From the NCBI GenBank assembly GCA_964036045.1, contig OZ038384.1:50258843-50322842 (forward strand): a stretch of DNA of 64,000 nt, written 5' to 3'. The first letter of the stretch is position 1; the number at the start of each line of letters is the position of its first letter. The notes under the pieces were generated by a model. The model was not told the origin of the DNA, made no database searches, and saw only the letters and a program-made list of their open reading frames with translations. A program made the translations under genes and the position numbers. This document shows positions 40,893 through 62,389 of this stretch, in pieces. This DNA comes from Eutreptiella sp. 'Long Island Sound 2002'. Its lineage: Eukaryota; Euglenozoa; Euglenophyceae; Eutreptiales; Eutreptiaceae.

Positions 40893-42171
40893 ACACCCCT
40901 CTCCCCTTAAATCTAACTCACAAGCAAGCAACAACAAGCAAGCAAGCAACTAGCAAGCAAGCACTTCTCCTTTCTGTTTTGGCCATTGCTTCGCCTCATC
41001 GCTACGGGCTCTACTCTACTCTAGCCACCCTAGAGCCTAGGTGGTGGCCTTGCCAAATCCAAGTTTTCAGCCAAAAAAACCAACCGGTGGCGCCCCAGGG
41101 CGGGTGCGGTAAGCCGGGAGGTGGGTTCTCAAAATTGCGCATTTTGTGCCCCAAAATAGCCTTTTTTATGGCCCAAAACTGCCCCAAAACCCACTCAAAA
41201 CGAACAAACGAAGGGAAACGGTTGCTACCCGTCACGCCTTGATTCCCCTGTGACAAGAAGACCTTTGTTGCCCTCTAACTCCACAATATGTCCGAGGAAC
41301 GGCCCAAAAATGGCTAAAAATGGCCCAAAATATGCGCAATTTGTGTCAAACAGCCCCAAAACCAAGAACGGGCCGTATCTTGCAGTCTTGGGCTATGTGA
41401 CCCAAAGGTGAATTCCAAGGGCACCTGGTACACCCGCAACCCCCCAGTTTTTGTGGTTTCCAAGCCTCAAAATCGCCCAACGGACACCTAGACCCCCCTA
41501 CCACTGGTCATTTGGTGGAGCCATAGGGCAGCTTGGGCCGCGCACGGCACGGGCCAACCGTGGGTCCGCTAGGGTCCCCGGGGCGAAAAAAAATGTTTTT
41601 TCCAAAGTTGTTCCTAGACCACCTGGGGTGCTCAAACACGTGTTTTTCGGCCGCTTTGAGCCCGTGGTGATGCGGTTTGGCCCACGGAAAGTCTAAAAAT
41701 GCCTTGAAAATGGGCCGTTTTGGGACCAAAAAAGGGTCAAAAATGGTTCAAAAACGTGATTTTCCAAAAGTGATTGCGGACCATTAGGGATGCTCAAACA
41801 AGTGTTTTTAGCCCTTTTTGACCCCGTGGTGACGCATTTTGGCCCATGGAAAATCCCAAAATGCTTTGACAAGGGGACGTTTTGGGAACAAGATGGGTCA
41901 AAAATGGGTCAAAAACGGGTTCTTCCTAAAGTAATCGTGGATCAGTTGAGGTGCACAAACAAGTGAAGTGAGCCCTTTTTGAACCTGATTTGAGCCGTTT
42001 TTGGTCCCTCTGGGGTCCCAAAAGCCTTAAAACAAGCCCATTTCAAGCCCTTTTTGACCAAGTGTACCTAGTTTTGCAACATGTTCGCAACAAATTTTAC
42101 ACTTTGCACGTACCTTAGAGCTGTTTTGTAGAGCCACCTAGAGTTGGGGAGAGGGGTGTAGATTAGAGGGG
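40893..42171 (+). mobile_element. TA-nest TIR element, copy A
   Basis: Starts ACACCCCTCTCCCCTTAAAT and ends GGGAGAGGGGTGTAGATTAG; these are inverted copies of CTACACCCCTCTCCC. Its left flank is ordinary sequence, the only copy not preceded by (TA)n or another copy. It is the most diverged and has an extra internal unit. Confidence 0.75.
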
Positions 42172-42183
42172 ATATATATATAT

Positions 42184-43369
42184 TACTACACCCCTCTCCC
42201 CTTAAATCTAGCTAACAAGCAAGCAAGCAACAAGCAAGCAAGCAAGCAAGCACTTCTCCTTTCCGTTTTGGCCATTGCTCGGCCTCATCGCTCCGAGCTC
42301 TACTCTACTTTAGCCATCCTAGAGCCTAGGTGGTGCCCTTGCCAAATCGAAGTTTTGAGCCAAAAACTCACCGGTGGCGCCCCGGGGCGGGGGCGCCAAG
42401 TTTGGAGGTGCCCTCCCAAAACTGCGCATTTTGTGCCCCAAAACAGCCTTTTTTGGCCCAAAACCGCCCCGAAACTCAGTCAAAACAGGCATACGACGGC
42501 AAACGGTTCGTACACGCGCGTGCGCCTCGATTGCCCCGTGACCAAGAGCTCTTTCTTGCCCTCTAGCTCCACGATATGTTCGAGAAATGGCCCAAAAATG
42601 GCCAAAAATGACCCGAATGTGCGTTGTTTGTGTCAAAGAGGCCCAAAACCAAGAACCGGCCGTATCTTGGGCTACGTGGCTCAAAACCGAATTCCGAGGG
42701 CACCTAGTCCACCCGCAAACCCCCACTTTTTGTGGTTTCCAAGCCTCAGAATCGCCCAACGAGACGCCTAGACCCCCGTACTAGTGGTCACTTGGTGCAG
42801 CGAGAGGGCAGCCCAGCCGGCGCACGGTTTGGGCCAACGGTGGGTCCACCAGGGTCCCCGGGGCGGAAAAAATGATTTTTTCCAAACTTGTTCCTAGACC
42901 ACTTGGGATGCTCAAACAAGTGTTATTGGCTCGTTTTAAGCCCGTGGTGGCGCGTTTGGGGCCACAGAAAATCCCAAAATGCCTTGAAAATGGGCCGTTT
43001 TGGGACCAAAAATGTATCAAAAATGGGTCAAAAACACGTTTTTTCCAAAAGTGATCCTGGACCATTTGGGATGCTCAAGCAAGTGGTTTTAGCCCATTTT
43101 GAGCCCGTGCTGACGCGTTTTGGCCCATGGAAAATCCCAAAATGCCTTGAATTTGGGCTGTTTTGGGACCAAAAATGGGTCAAAAATGGGTCAAAACCGC
43201 GTTTTTCCAAAAGTGATCCCACACCATTTGGGATGCTCAAACAAGTGTTTTGAGGCCATTTGGAGCCTGTTTTGATGGAGTTTAGCCACTTCCACCACAT
43301 GTATGCACCCCGTACCTTAGAGCCGTATGGTGGAGCCACCTAGAGTTGGGGAGAGGGTTGTAGATTGGA

Positions 43370-43371
<2 letters not shown>
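42184..43371 (+). mobile_element. TA-nest TIR element, copy B
   Basis: Same termini as copy A, (TA)n on both sides. Layout shared by the family: a CAAGCAAGCAA linker, a unique 5' part with GGTGGCGCCCCGGGGCGG, and then about 170-bp internal units (AAAATGGGTCAAAAATGGGT, CCAAAAGTGATC, GATGCTCAAACAAGTG), two or more per copy. Confidence 0.8.
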
Positions 43372-45946
<2,575 letters not shown>

Positions 45947-48564
45947 CGGCCTCCAGTGCGGCGTCCCTAGGAAAAGTGGTACAGAGCCCCCACTCCGACG
46001 TGGCGTGGCTGGAGCCCCACCGGTACTGCTGGGTGCCGGTGGCAACTAAAGTCACATCGTCTGACGCGTCGCCCCAGGGAGACGACGCCACCAACGTGGC
46101 GGTGGCCAGCCACGGAATCCCCACGTGGACGGGTGCCATCTATGGCACGGTCTCGGAGGCAGAGATCATCGGCGCGGCGGCGTACTTGATGCACACGCCC
46201 CCGTCAGCTTGCACGGTACACGTGGTGGATGCGTCTGTCATAGGAGCGCATCTCCGCAGGGCGCAGGAGGCCTTGTACCGTGGCATCAAGGGGCCGACAT
46301 CACATCTGGTCAATCAGCACGCACTGAGCTGGATAGTAGAGGGACTGCGGCGGCTGCCGCGCCGAGTTGGGGGGCCGCACCACTGGGTGGTGAGGCAGAG
46401 CTCGCACTTGGCGGCGGTCCCGCTCGAGGCGCCGGACTCTGCCGCGGCCAGTGCAATGGCCCCGCCTGTCCATCTCGTCCTGCCAAAGGAGCACGCCATC
46501 CTCTTGGTGCCGGGGGATAATGGAGAGCTCGAGCCGCGTGTGCCATCCACGCAAGCCCTTCAGCAAGTCCGGGAGATGGAGTGGCGTTCGCTAGCGGCAC
46601 GCACCAGGGCGCACACGCCACTGGCTGGCGCCTGCGAGGCGATGCCCCTGGGAGCTGTGCACCACGGCCCAACGCACAGAAATATGCTGCGGGCACGTGA
46701 CGGTCGCTTGTCCACAATGCAGGTCATGCGACGGTGGAGACAGAAGCTCACGCGTGTGGCAATACCGGCCCACCCCTGTATCTTCTGTGGGGGGCCGGAG
46801 GAGGACATTGGCCACATGCGCCTACTATGTGCGCGGGACGAGGAGGTGGCTGGGCTCCTGTGCAGGCGTGTGGAGGAGTTCACGGCGGAGCTACCCCTGA
46901 CAGACAGGGCGGTGGAGTTCGTGGCGTGGAGGGAAGACGGCTGCAGGTGGACTGAATCCCTGATGGCGGGTGTCGTCCCCGGGGACCTGAAGCGGCTGTT
47001 CGCTGCGGTGCGAGCGGCGTCGTCCCGGGGCCCTGCCAAGGCCAGGCTCTTTGTGGAGGACATGGTCCAGACTGGGGAAGATGTGTATGCCCGCAGGAAC
47101 CATCGGCTCACCCAGATCATGCAGCTGCCGATGCAAGATCGAAGGAGGGCGGTATACGCGTTCCTGCGAGGTGACACACCCTTCTGCCCGCCGGCAGGGA
47201 GGATCCAGCAGCGTCCGCCGTGGAACCCCTTTGCCGGCCTCCCCGGCGACCTGCGGGCAACCTTTCAGAGGGCACCGCTACACGCACTGCTGGTGTCACG
47301 GTCGTGCATCGCGCATGAAGAGGCCATGTCCTTGTTCCCTCACTGGATGGCGGCGGTGGCGCAGGCCTTCGACCGGTGGATCGGTTCCTGGGTGGCGCGG
47401 GACATCACCACATTCAGGGAGTGGTCCCGCGTGGTGTCGGCGCAATCATGGGCCCAGGTGCGTGGTACCAAGGTGAGAAGCCCTGACGGCCAGAGTGATC
47501 CCTGGTTCCAGGTGTACGCCAACCATCCAGCTGTGGGGAACGTCATGGGCTGGCCTCGCGAGGTGCTGCCGGTCCTTCAGCAACCTCTGTGCAGTCTCCC
47601 AATCCTGGCGGTGGCTGTCGTACTTGACGTGGGTACGTTGTGGCTGTATGACCGACAGCTGCGACGAGCCATACCAGCGGTCACGGAGCAGCGGTCCATG
47701 GCAGTGTTAGTGGGCTCCAAGCAGCTGGCAAGGGTACAGGGCGACGACGCGCAGGGCCACGTCACGGAGGCCATGTTCTCTCTGCCAGAGGGGGACGACC
47801 ACGTGGCTGCCGATGCCCGTCACACCCTTGACACCCTGGGCCTCGAGGCGGTCATTGAGGCTCGGGCGGGAGGACAACGCTTGGTTCTGGCTTCCGCCAG
47901 GGGCCCGGAGCAGGACGGGGTTGATGTCATCGGGGAGGTCTTACGGGACTACGGTTGGGAGCTCCTGGCGCATGGCACACGCAGCCCCAAAGTTGCGCGG
48001 TGGCCCCGGCTGCTTGAGAGCCTGCCGGTGATGCCCGACGGGCGACCGATACTCCGCCCGGTGTCCACGTGGGAGGAAGCGAGGCGCAGCCTCCTCAGTT
48101 GTGCCACAGCACGCACGCTGGCGGGTGCTTTGCTCGGACTCCAGGACGCGTGCTGCGATGTGTGGCAGGACCTGTGGTCGCAGTGTTGTGATGGTAGCTG
48201 CGTTCCGTCGCGGTCTGTGCTTCCGCAGCGATGCCACGGGTGCAGGGAAACGGTGTCAGTTTGGGTTCATCAGTGTGCCTCCGTCCCGCTATGCGGGGCA
48301 TGTAAGGAGCATGCCGATAGGGGGTGGCCTAAGGCGAGGTGGGCACTGCGGCACTCTGGACAGATGTCCTCCAGTGCCTGGAAGACTATCCAGGGTGGCC
48401 TGAAGAGCGTCCGAGTGGAAGGGGTACGGTGCCCTGGAGCGCCGTCTGCGGCCCTGCCCCTGATGCTGTGGTGGGCGGCTCTGGAGGGCAACTCACGGAT
48501 ACTCTGGCTGTGCCATCACGGAGGAAATGGTGACGGCGTGGTGGGGGCCGGGGGTGCAGATTGA
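45947..48564 (+). CDS. LINE ORF2 C-terminal part: RNase H, zinc knuckle, long unknown extension
   Basis: The open frame enters from the TA repeat. RNase H elements: [18 protein letters not shown] (Glu), [13 protein letters not shown] (Asp) and [10 protein letters not shown] followed by APDSAAASA (last Asp region); the first Asp strand is lost by truncation. Next comes a reverse-transcriptase-type zinc-binding segment, [20 protein letters not shown] (CX2CX7HX4C), preceded by a basic stretch. The remaining 560 or so residues are unusual for a LINE: a large, frame-intact extension with Trp-rich parts and a late cysteine cluster ([23 protein letters not shown]). No stop or frameshift interrupts it, so the insertion is fairly recent. 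It ends at TGA 48562-48564. Confidence 0.65.
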
Positions 48565-50670
48565 TGGGGTTAGGAATTGTGGGTGCACCTGCTACCGTCC
48601 CTACGCTGGACGCAGCGGAGGGGGTAGCGCCTGAGAAGCAGTGCCTTCATGGCCTGATTGTGCGGTACTGGCAGACGGCGTATGACGGCCAACGCGATGT
48701 GACAGGTCGTGCCGGCCTGATGGTGAGCCGTACTGCCCCCGTGCATGAGGGTCAGACAGGGATGCTTCACCCGCCTGCCCCGGGTCGCCGCATACAACAG
48801 TGAGGTGTCATGGGTCGTCCCGACCAGGGTAATAAGGCCCAAACCCCTGTAGGGTATTCCCATGGCACCGGGGTCTCTACTGGCGGCCCGGCTACGGCAG
48901 TATTGGGAGTGGTTGCTCGGGATACACCGGGGGTGCACGGAGTTGTCTGGGGGTTACGGCGTTACGGCGCCCCCTGGGAGTGTTACACGGGGTTGCGGGG
49001 ACAGCCTGCAGGCCCCAGGGGCGGCGACGAGGCGAAGATGTGTGCGTAGAAGGATATGACAGCGAGGTCGTCAGGGGGACAGTATGGCGGGCATCCTGGA
49101 GACGGCGTGGCAGCCTGGGAGGAGCACTCACGGGGGACACGTGGAGTTCAAGGTGACGGTGTACTGGCGTCTCGGGGGTATACGCGGCGGTACTGGGGTC
49201 TGTACGGTGGGGGTACGCGGCGGTACTGGAGAACCGTACAGTGGGGGAGCTGCAGGGATGCATGGCAGTACTGGGGTGTCCCCCTGACCCCTCTAACAAC
49301 TCAGGGGGCGCGTAGGGGCATCCCCTGGCCCCGTTAACAAACTAGAGGGACCGTGCCTGCGGGCATGTACATAGTCTAACCTCTGACCTTGGCCTTGTGG
49401 TTGCGGTGGTGCGTGTCGTGGCGGCTCGCGGGTGGCATCGGCGTGGCAACAGCGGTACCGCGTGGCGTCGTAGCGAAGAGTATGCGGTCGCCTCACCACT
49501 GTGACGGCTTACCCCTGGGGGGCGCCAGTCCGGTCGGCTAGAGGCAAGGGAGGAGAAGGAGCGGCATGCTGAGTGGTCCGGGGGGTGACGCGCGGGCCAA
49601 TGCTATAAGTAGGCTCGCCACGTCGTCGGTGGGGGCCGAACCTGCGGCCTGGCCGCTGCTGTGGCGGAAGAGGCGCAACCACGGGAGCTGGCCAATTAGT
49701 GCAGGTAAGGGTCAAGGGTAGGCGCCAGGGCAATGTATGTGGGCCAGATGAGGTGCACCTGGTTACCACAGCCCGGGGCGAGCCTCTGGTGGGTACCCCT
49801 ACAGGGGGTCGATAACCAAGCTACGGCACCCACCAGCCCGAATCCCAGCCAGCGATATTCACGGGTTGCGCCACTCCCGTCGCGTGGCGGCCGGCATCCC
49901 CCCCTGTAGACCCTCAAGTTATATTATACGTGGGCAAGTGGATGCCTCGAAGCTGATTGGGTGCTGGCCCCTGACATGGAGTGCCGGCATGGTATATATC
50001 TGGGGTGTGGGAGCAGCTCAGGGCCACGGGGACGTGGAATTGATACCGTGTTTCTGTACAATACTAGGGGGCTGGTGCGGTGGGTCGGCGGCGTACATTG
50101 TGGGGACATGGGGGCGATGAAAGCTGAGGGCCAGGCTAGGCTGGAGCCTCCCAGAAATCCTGGCTATGCACATACGGGCTATTGCGTGCTGGCAGAGGGA
50201 TACGTGGAGTTAGGGGTGGTGGGCAATTACGAGTACGCAGCTGGCAATGGATTCCGTGGGGTCGCGGGTGATGGACGTCTCCACGGTGGCGGGGGTACGC
50301 GAACGACGGAGGGTCAGCTCTCGCTTCGCCGCATGCGTGCTGCTTTGTTCCTTGATTGCCGCTTTGCGACGGACAGAGAAGCCCTTGCTTTCTACTTGTT
50401 GCGATGCTGCTGCGTTGCTGTGCCTTGCCCCCATACCCCCGGCGAACAAACGGGCCAGCGTCCGTCGCCGTTGCTAATGCTAACGCTATGCAGTTGCCAC
50501 TGCCCCCAAAGCCTGGTTGACCGGTATCCCCGGTCCTCTGGGTCCTCCGTCATGCTGTGGGCCACCTCAGGCAGCCCTGGGACCCACGGGATCGAGCGGG
50601 GCAGGAACCACCTGTCGGCGCGAGATGCCCGGTAACTCCAGTAGACGGCATGATAAGTGGTTATGACTAT
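48565..50670 (+). other. LINE 3' untranslated region, 2.1 kb
   Basis: No long ORF with protein-like composition. The last 440 bp are nearly identical to the inverse of 63549-64000, showing that the tail belongs to the element. Ends in GACTAT repeats before (TA)n. Confidence 0.7.
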
Positions 50671-50676
50671 GACTAT

Positions 50677-50724
<48 letters not shown>
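50671..50724. repeat. (TA)n microsatellite at the 3' junction of the LINE
   Basis: Follows the (GACTAT)3 tail and leads into inverted element copy E. Confidence 0.95.
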
Positions 50725-50726
<2 letters not shown>

Positions 50727-51900
50727 TCTAATCTACACCCCTCTCCCAACTCTAGGTGGCTCCACCACACGGCTGTAAGGTACGTGCGAAGGGCACAAAG
50801 TGGTGCATACATGTGGTGGAAGGGGCTAAACTCCATCAAAACGGGCTCAAAACGGGCTAAAAACACTTTTTTGAGCATCCCCAAATGGTCCGGGATCACT
50901 TTTGGAAAAACGCGTTTTTGACCCATTTTTGACCCATTTTTGGTCCCAAAATGGCCCATTTTCAAGGCATTTTGGGATTTTCCATGGGCCAAAGCGCGTC
51001 GCCACGGGCTCAAAATGGGCTAAAACCACTTGTTTGAGCATCATAAATGGTCCAAGATCATTTTTGGAAAAACGCGTTTTTGACCCATTTTTGACCCATT
51101 TTTGGTCCCAAAACGGCCCATTTTCAAGGCATTTTGGGATTTTCCATGGCCCAAAACGCGCCACCACGGGCTCAAAACGGCCTAAAACCACTTGTTTGAG
51201 CATCCCAAGTGGTCTAGGAACAACTTTGGAAAAAATCATTTTTTTCGCCCTGGGGACCCTGGTGGACCCACCTTTGGCCCCCACTGTGCGTGGGCTGGCC
51301 GGCCCTCCGGCTGCACCAAGTGACCACTAGTACGGGGGTCTAGGCGCCTCGTTGGGCGATTCTGAGGCTTGGAAACCACAAAAAGTGGGGGGTTGCGGGT
51401 GGACTAGGTGCCCTCTGAATTCGGTTTTGAGCCACGTAGCCCAAGATACGGCCCGTTCTTGGTTTCCGGGTGATGGTGCGCATATTTTGGGGCTTTTTGG
51501 CGCCTTTTTGGGCCGTTTCTCGGACATATCGTGGAATTAGAGGGCACCAAAGGTCCCTTGGTCACGAGAAAGTCAAGCCGCACGTGGAGTGTAGCAGCCG
51601 TTTGCCTTCGTTAGGCTGTTTTGAACCCTTACTAGGGCTGTTTTGGGCGAAAAATGGCTATTTTTGACCCAAAACTGCGCAGATTTGGGAGGGCACCCCC
51701 CGACTTGGCGCCACCGCCCCGGGCCGCCACCGGTGAGTTTTTGGCTCAAAACTTGGATTTGGCAAGGGCACCACCTAGGCTCTAGGATGGCTAAAGTACA
51801 GTCAGGCCCGAGGCGTTGGGAAGGTGCAATGGCCAAAACGGCACGGAGACGTGTTGTTGCTTGTTGCTTGTTAGCTAAATTTAAGGGGAGAGGGGTGTAG

Positions 51901-51902
<2 letters not shown>
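50725..51902 (-). mobile_element. TA-nest TIR element, copy E (inverted)
   Basis: Begins CCTCTAATCTACACCCCTCT and ends GGGGAGAGGGGTGTAGTAAT, so it is in reverse orientation. Three internal 170-bp units. Confidence 0.85.
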
Positions 51903-51954
<52 letters not shown>

Positions 51955-51965
51955 TATATATATAT

Positions 51966-52000
<35 letters not shown>

Positions 52001-52009
52001 ATAAATATA

Positions 52010-53164
52010 TTTAGCTAACAAGCAACAAGCAACAACAACAACAACAACACGTCACCATTCCGTTTTGGCCACCGCACCTTCCCATCGCCTCGGGCTTGAC
52101 TCTACTTTAGCCATCCTAGAGCCTAGGTGGTGGCCTTGCCAAATCCAAGTTTTGAGCCAAAAACTCACCAGTGGCGGCCCGGGGCGGTGGTGCCAAGTCG
52201 GGAGGTGCCCTCCCAAATCTGCGCAGTTTTGGGCCAAAAACAGCCATTTTCGCCCAAAATAGCCCCCAAACCCGGGCGAAACGCCCAAACGAAGGAAAAA
52301 TGGTGGCCACACTCCACGTGCGGCTTGACTTCACCGTGTCAAAGAGCCCTCTAGTGCCCTTCAACTCCACGATATGTCCGACAAACGGCCCAAAAAGGTG
52401 CCAAAAAGCCCCAAAAACGGCGCAATGTGCACCAACCCCCCGAAACCAAGCACGGACCGTATCTTGGGCTACGTGGCTCAAAATCCGATTCCGAGGGCAC
52501 CTAGTCCACCCGCAACCCCCCACTTTTTATGGTTTCCAAGCCTCAGACTCGCCCAACGAGACACTTAGACCCCCGTACCAGGGTTCACTTGGTGCAGCCG
52601 GAGGGCCGGCCAGCCCACGCACAGTGGGGGCCAACGGTGGGTCCACCAGGGTCCCCGGGGCGAAAAAAATGATTTTTTCCAAAGTTGTTCCTGGACCACT
52701 TGGGATGCTCAAACAACTGTTTTTGGCTCGTTTTAAGCCCGTGGTGGCGCGTTTTGGGCCACGGAAAATCCCAAAATGCCTTGAAAATGGGCCGTTTTGG
52801 GACCAAAAATGTATCAAAAATGGGTCAAAAACACATTTTTATAAAAGTGATCCTGGACCATTTGGGATGCTCAAGCAAGTGGTTTTAGCCCATTTTGAGC
52901 TCGTGCTGACGCGTTTTGGCCCATGAAAAATCCCAAAATGCCTTGAAATTGGGCTGTTTTGGGACCAAAAATGGGTCAAAAATGGGTCAAAAACGCGTTT
53001 TTCCAAAAGTGATCCCGGACCATTTGGGATGCTCAAACAAGTGTTTTGAGGCCATTTGGAGCCTGTTTTGATGGAGTTTAGCCACTTCCACCACATGTAT
53101 GCACCACGTACCTTGGAGCCGTATGGTGGAGCCACCTAGAGTTGGGGAGAGGGTGTAGATTGGA

Positions 53165-53167
<3 letters not shown>
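52010..53167 (+). mobile_element. TA-nest TIR element, copy F (5' terminus lost)
   Basis: It starts inside the linker (TTTAGCTAACAAGCAACAAG) directly after TA repeats with ATAATAAATA interruptions; the CTACACCCCTCTCC end is absent. The 3' end is complete. Confidence 0.8.
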
Positions 53168-55781
<2,614 letters not shown>

Positions 55782-56987
55782 TACTACACCCCTCTCCCCT
55801 TAAATTTAGCTAACAAGCAACAAGCAACAAGCAACAACAACAACAACAACACGTCACCATTCCGTTTTGGCCACTGCACCTTCCCATCGCCTCGGGCCTG
55901 ACTCTACTTTAGCCATCCTAGAGCCTAGGTGGTGGCCTTGCCAAATCCAAGTTTTGAGCCAAAAACTCACCAGTGGCGGCCCGGGGCGGTGGCGCCAAGT
56001 CGGGAGGTGCCCTCCCAAATCTGCGCAGTTTTGGGCCAAAAACAGCCATTTTCGCCCAAAATAGCCCCCAAACCCGGGCGAAACGCCCAAACGAAGGAAA
56101 ACGGTGGCCACACTTCACGTGCGGCTTGACTTCACCGTGTCAAAGAGCCCTCTAGTGCCCTTCAACTCCACGATATGTCCGAGAAACGGCCCAAAAAGGT
56201 GCCAAAAAGCCCCAAAAACGGCGCAATGTGCACCAACCCCCCGAAACCAAGCACGGACCGTATCTTGGGCTACGTGGCTCAAAATCCGATTCCGAGGGCA
56301 CCTAGTCCACCCGCAACCCCCCACTTTTTATGGTTTCCAAGCCTCAGACTCGCCCAACGAGACACGTAGACCCCCGTACCAGGGGTCACTTGGTGGTGCA
56401 GCCGGAGGGCCGGCCAGCCCACGCACAGTGGGGGCCAACGGTGGGTCCACCGGGGTCCCCGGGGCGAAAAAAATGATTTTTTCCAAAGTTGTTCCTAGAC
56501 CACTTAGGATGCTCAAACAAGTGTTTTTAGGCCGTTTTCAGCCCGTGGTGGCGCGTTTTGGGCCACGGAAAATCCCAAAATGCCTTGAAAATGGGCCTTT
56601 TTGGGACCAACAATGGGTCAAAAATGGGTCAAAAACGCGTTTTTCCAAAAAGGATCATGGACCATTTATGATGCTCAAACAAGTGGTTTTAGCCCATTTT
56701 GAGCCCGTGGCGACGGGTTTTGGCTCATCGAAACTCCCAAAATGCCTTGAAAATGGGCCATTTTGGGACCAAAAATGGGTCAAAAATGGGTCAAAAACGC
56801 GTTTTTCCAAAAGTGATCCCGGACGATTTGGGATGCTCAAACAAGTTTTTTTAGCGCGTTTTGAGCCCGTTTCGACCGAGTTCAGCCCCTTCCACCACAT
56901 GTATGCACCACTTTGTGCCCTTCGCACGTACCTTAGACCCGTGTGATGGAGCCACCTAGAGTTGGGAGAGGGGTGTAGATCGGAGGA
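55782..56987 (+). mobile_element. TA-nest TIR element, copy I
   Basis: Complete; 5' part nearly identical to copies F and L (linker CAACAACAACAACAACACGT, ATTCCGTTTTGGCCACTGC). Confidence 0.85.
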
Positions 56988-57080
56988 TATATACATATAT
57001 ATACATATATACATATATATATATACATATATACATATATATATACATATATACACACATATATATATATATATATGTAT

Positions 57081-57134
<54 letters not shown>

Positions 57135-57140
<6 letters not shown>

Positions 57141-57740
57141 AAGGTGGGTGGGCCCCCCCCCCCACCCCCGTGACTTGGGGAGGATTGGAGGGCATGTAAG
57201 GACCACAACCCCTATTTTAAGGGTGGGGAACACAAATAAACACCTTTGAGAAGGTTTTTGGATAGTTGGGGTGGAGCATTTGGGCGCATAAAGGTGTGTG
57301 TAGGGCTAAAAATAGGGTATGACATCACCAAAAATAGGGTCCTAACCAGTGAACTAAAAATAGCAAAATATGCAAGGTTGGCTCAAAATTTGGTACGCTG
57401 GGGTGTAGGTGCCCCTTCCCCTGCCCCTAGTGGGGCAAAAGGGTGATGAATGGATCCAATAGAAGGCATTGACGGCAATAGGTTGGGGGTGTTGTGGGTT
57501 TTGTGAGGTGAAAGGGGCTATTTTTAGGATTTTGAGGCTATTTTTGGGGATGATGTCACTCGGTAAGAAACACCTATTTTTAGCAACTTTTGAGGGTCAG
57601 AGCGGCCCACCACCGTCTCCAATCACTCTAATTCCTCTTTTTTTGAGTTTCCCGACCCAAAAATAGGGGGGGGGGGGTCCTTGGTCCCCACCCAACCCCG
57701 GCCCATGGGTCCCTGGGGGGGGGGGGGGGCACCCACCTTG

Positions 57741-57746
<6 letters not shown>
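57135..57746. mobile_element. 612-bp MITE with TGGCATAAGGTGGGTG termini, related to the Merlin-like element
   Basis: The left end TGGCATAAGGTGGGTG and the inverted right end TGGCACAAGGTGGGTG pair. Both sides are (TA)n. The right 130 bp (TCACTCTAATTCCTC onward) match the end of the neighbouring transposase-bearing element, so this looks like its non-autonomous derivative. No coding capacity. Confidence 0.8.
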
Positions 57747-59903
<2,157 letters not shown>

Positions 59904-59924
59904 TATATATATATATATATATAT

Positions 59925-61328
<1,404 letters not shown>

Positions 61329-62384
61329 TTACTACACCCCTCTCCCCTTAAATTTAGCTAACAAGCAACAAGCAACAACAACAACAACAACACGTCACCA
61401 TTCCGTTTTGGCCACTGCACCTACCCATCGCCTCGGGCTTGACTCTACTTTAGCCATCCTAGAGCCTAGGTGGTGGCCTTGCCAAATCCAAGTTTTGAGC
61501 CAAAAACTCACCAGTGGCGGCCCGGGGCGGTGGCGCCAAGTTGGGAGGTGCCCTCCCAAATCTGCGCAGTTTTGGGCCAAAAACAGCCATTTTCGCCCAA
61601 AATAGCCCTCAAACCCGGGCGAAACGCCCAAACGAAGGAAAACGGTGGCCACACTTCACGTGCGGCTTGACTTCACCGTGTCAAAGAGCCCTCTAGTGCC
61701 CTTCAACTCCACGATATGTCCGAGAAACGGCCCAAAAAGGTGCCAAAAAGCCCCAAAAACGGCGCAATGTGCACCAACCCCCCGAAACCAAGCACGGACC
61801 GTATCTTGGGCTACGTGGCTCAAAATCCGATTCCAAGGGCACCTAGTCCACCCGCAACCCCCCACTTTTTATGGTTTCCAAGCCTCAGACTCGCCCAACG
61901 AGACACGTAGACCCCCGTACCAGGGGTCACTTGGTGCAGCCGGAGGGCCGGCCAGCCCACGCACAGTGGGGGCCAACGGTGGGTCCACCAGGGTCCCCGG
62001 GGCGAAAAAAATGATTTTTTCCAAAGTTGTTCCTAGACCACTTAGGATGCTCAAACAAGTGTTTTTAGGCCGTTTTGAGCCCGTGGTGGCGCGTTTTGGG
62101 CCACGGAAAATCCCAAAATGCCTTGAAAATGGGCCTTTTTGGGACCAACAATGGGTCAAAAATGGGTCAAAAACACGCTTTTCCAAAAGTGATCCTGGAC
62201 CATTTAGGATGCTCAAGCAAGTGGTTTTAGCCCATTTTGAGCCCGTGGCGACGGGTTTTGGCTCATGGAAACTCCCAAAATGCCTTGAAAATGGGCCATT
62301 TTGGGACCAAAAATGGGTCAAAAATGGGTCCAAAATGCGTTTTTCCAAAAGTGATCCCGGACCATTTGGGATGCTCAAACAAGT
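61329..62384 (+). mobile_element. TA-nest TIR element, copy L (3' end lost)
   Basis: The 5' end and about 1,050 bp are nearly identical to copy I. It breaks off at CTCAAACAAG and passes through a T9 run into copy M. Confidence 0.8.
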
Positions 62385-62389
62385 TTTTT

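Larger units (their letters stand above)
45947..50670 (+). mobile_element. 5'-truncated LINE (RNase H, zf-RVT) inserted in a TA tract
   Basis: (TA)n abuts the first LINE base and resumes after the 3' tail (TATGACTATGACTATGAC, then TATATA). One ORF (45947-48564) plus a 2.1-kb 3' untranslated region. A second copy's 3' end, inverted, lies at 63549-64000 with the same tail and TA junction. RT and the endonuclease are missing, so this copy could not move by itself. Confidence 0.75.
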
